From an uncultured Eubacterium sp. (GTDB lineage: Bacteria; Bacillota; Clostridia; Lachnospirales; Lachnospiraceae), in contig CAMEWO010000002.1 in NCBI GenBank assembly GCA_945946665.1, positions 1 through 64,000 on the forward strand: DNA of 64,000 nt, in the 5' to 3' direction. The translations under genes were made by a program, and so were the position numbers. The notes beneath the pieces are model-generated. The model saw only the letters and a program-made list of their open reading frames with translations. It was not told the DNA's origin and made no database searches. Position 1 is the first letter of the stretch. The number at the start of each line of letters is the position of its first letter. Below are positions 63,526 through 64,000 of this stretch, one piece after another.

Positions 63526-64000
63526 TTAGCCAAGATACTTGATTGTGTTAACCTTTGCACTTGGTCCCATTGTAGATGTAAGAGCAATGCTTTTTAAATA
63601 AGCACCCTTAACTGTTGCTGGCTTAGCCTTTACGATTGCATCCATAATAGCCTGGAAGTTGTCTGATAACTGCTCCTCTGTGAAAGAAGCCTTACCAATT
63701 GGCACGTGAATAATGTTAGTCTTATCAAGTCTGTACTCAATCTTACCAGCCTTGATATCGTTAACAGCCTTTGTTACGTCCATAGTTACTGTACCAGCCT
63801 TAGGGTTTGGCATTAATCCCTTAGGACCAAGTACACGACCTAAACGTCCAACGACACCCATCATATCAGGTGTTGCAACAACAACATCAAACTCAAACCA
63901 GTTATCGTTCTGGATCTTTGGAATAAGCTCCTCGCCACCAACGAAATCTGCGCCAGCTGCAAGAGCCTCATCAGCCTTAGCACCCTTAGCGAATACTAAA
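63526..64000 (-). CDS. rplA: 50S ribosomal protein L1, 5' part beyond the window
   Basis: Frame stays open to the edge: [72 protein letters not shown]. Confidence 0.98.
   Translation of the reverse strand, partial: LVFAKGAKADEALAAGADFVGGEELIPKIQNDNWFEFDVVVATPDMMGVVGRLGRVLGPKGLMPNPKAGTVTMDVTKAVNDIKAGKIEYRLDKTNIIHVPIGKASFTEEQLSDNFQAIMDAIVKAKPATVKGAYLKSIALTSTMGPSAKVNTIKYLG

Overview
The window is a Lachnospiraceae-like (Clostridia, Firmicutes) chromosomal segment. It is dominated by a nearly complete ribosomal and transcription supercluster, almost all on the minus strand. Read right to left in transcription order: rplA(partial)-[L10 leader]-rplJ-rplL | an inserted ATPase gene plus a GC-rich repeat island | rpoB-rpoC | ppdK and an orphan PD-(D/E)XK-like gene | rpsL-rpsG-fusA-tuf | about 22 kb of non-ribosomal genes (Fic, MATE, hybrid sensor kinase, SurA-like protein, HAD phosphatase, putP, MmcQ, EamA, YitT, argJ, LysR, cysK, thiW, thiM, RlmI-like methyltransferase, SulP, ABC-F) | rpsJ...secY-adk-map-KOW-infA-rpmJ-rpsM-rpsK-rpsD-rpoA-rplQ-ecfA1-ecfA2-ecfT-truA-rplM-rpsI. 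rpmJ (37 aa, GTG start) is missing from the ORF track and was found by hand. The main unexplained signals are: (1) an array of alternating inverted TGGGCA/TGCCCA hexamers, largely 27 nt apart, in front of the orphan nuclease-like gene (49.27-49.60 kb); (2) a shared composite 3'-UTR element after tuf and rplL (conserved post-stop motif, long terminator hairpin, conserved GCGC-YAYC-GCGC mini-hairpin, nested outer inverted repeat); (3) a GC-rich, G-quadruplex-capable structured island between rplL and an ATPase gene inserted before rpoB; (4) an almost C-free 96-nt tract abutting the rpoB promoter; (5) long structured intergenic regions before rpsM, rplC and rpsJ that may be r-protein leader RNAs; (6) a possible group II intron 5' end directly after the rpsI terminator at the left edge. 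No CRISPR array, rRNA, tRNA or complete transposon was recognised. All assignments were made by reading the sequence; no database search was run.
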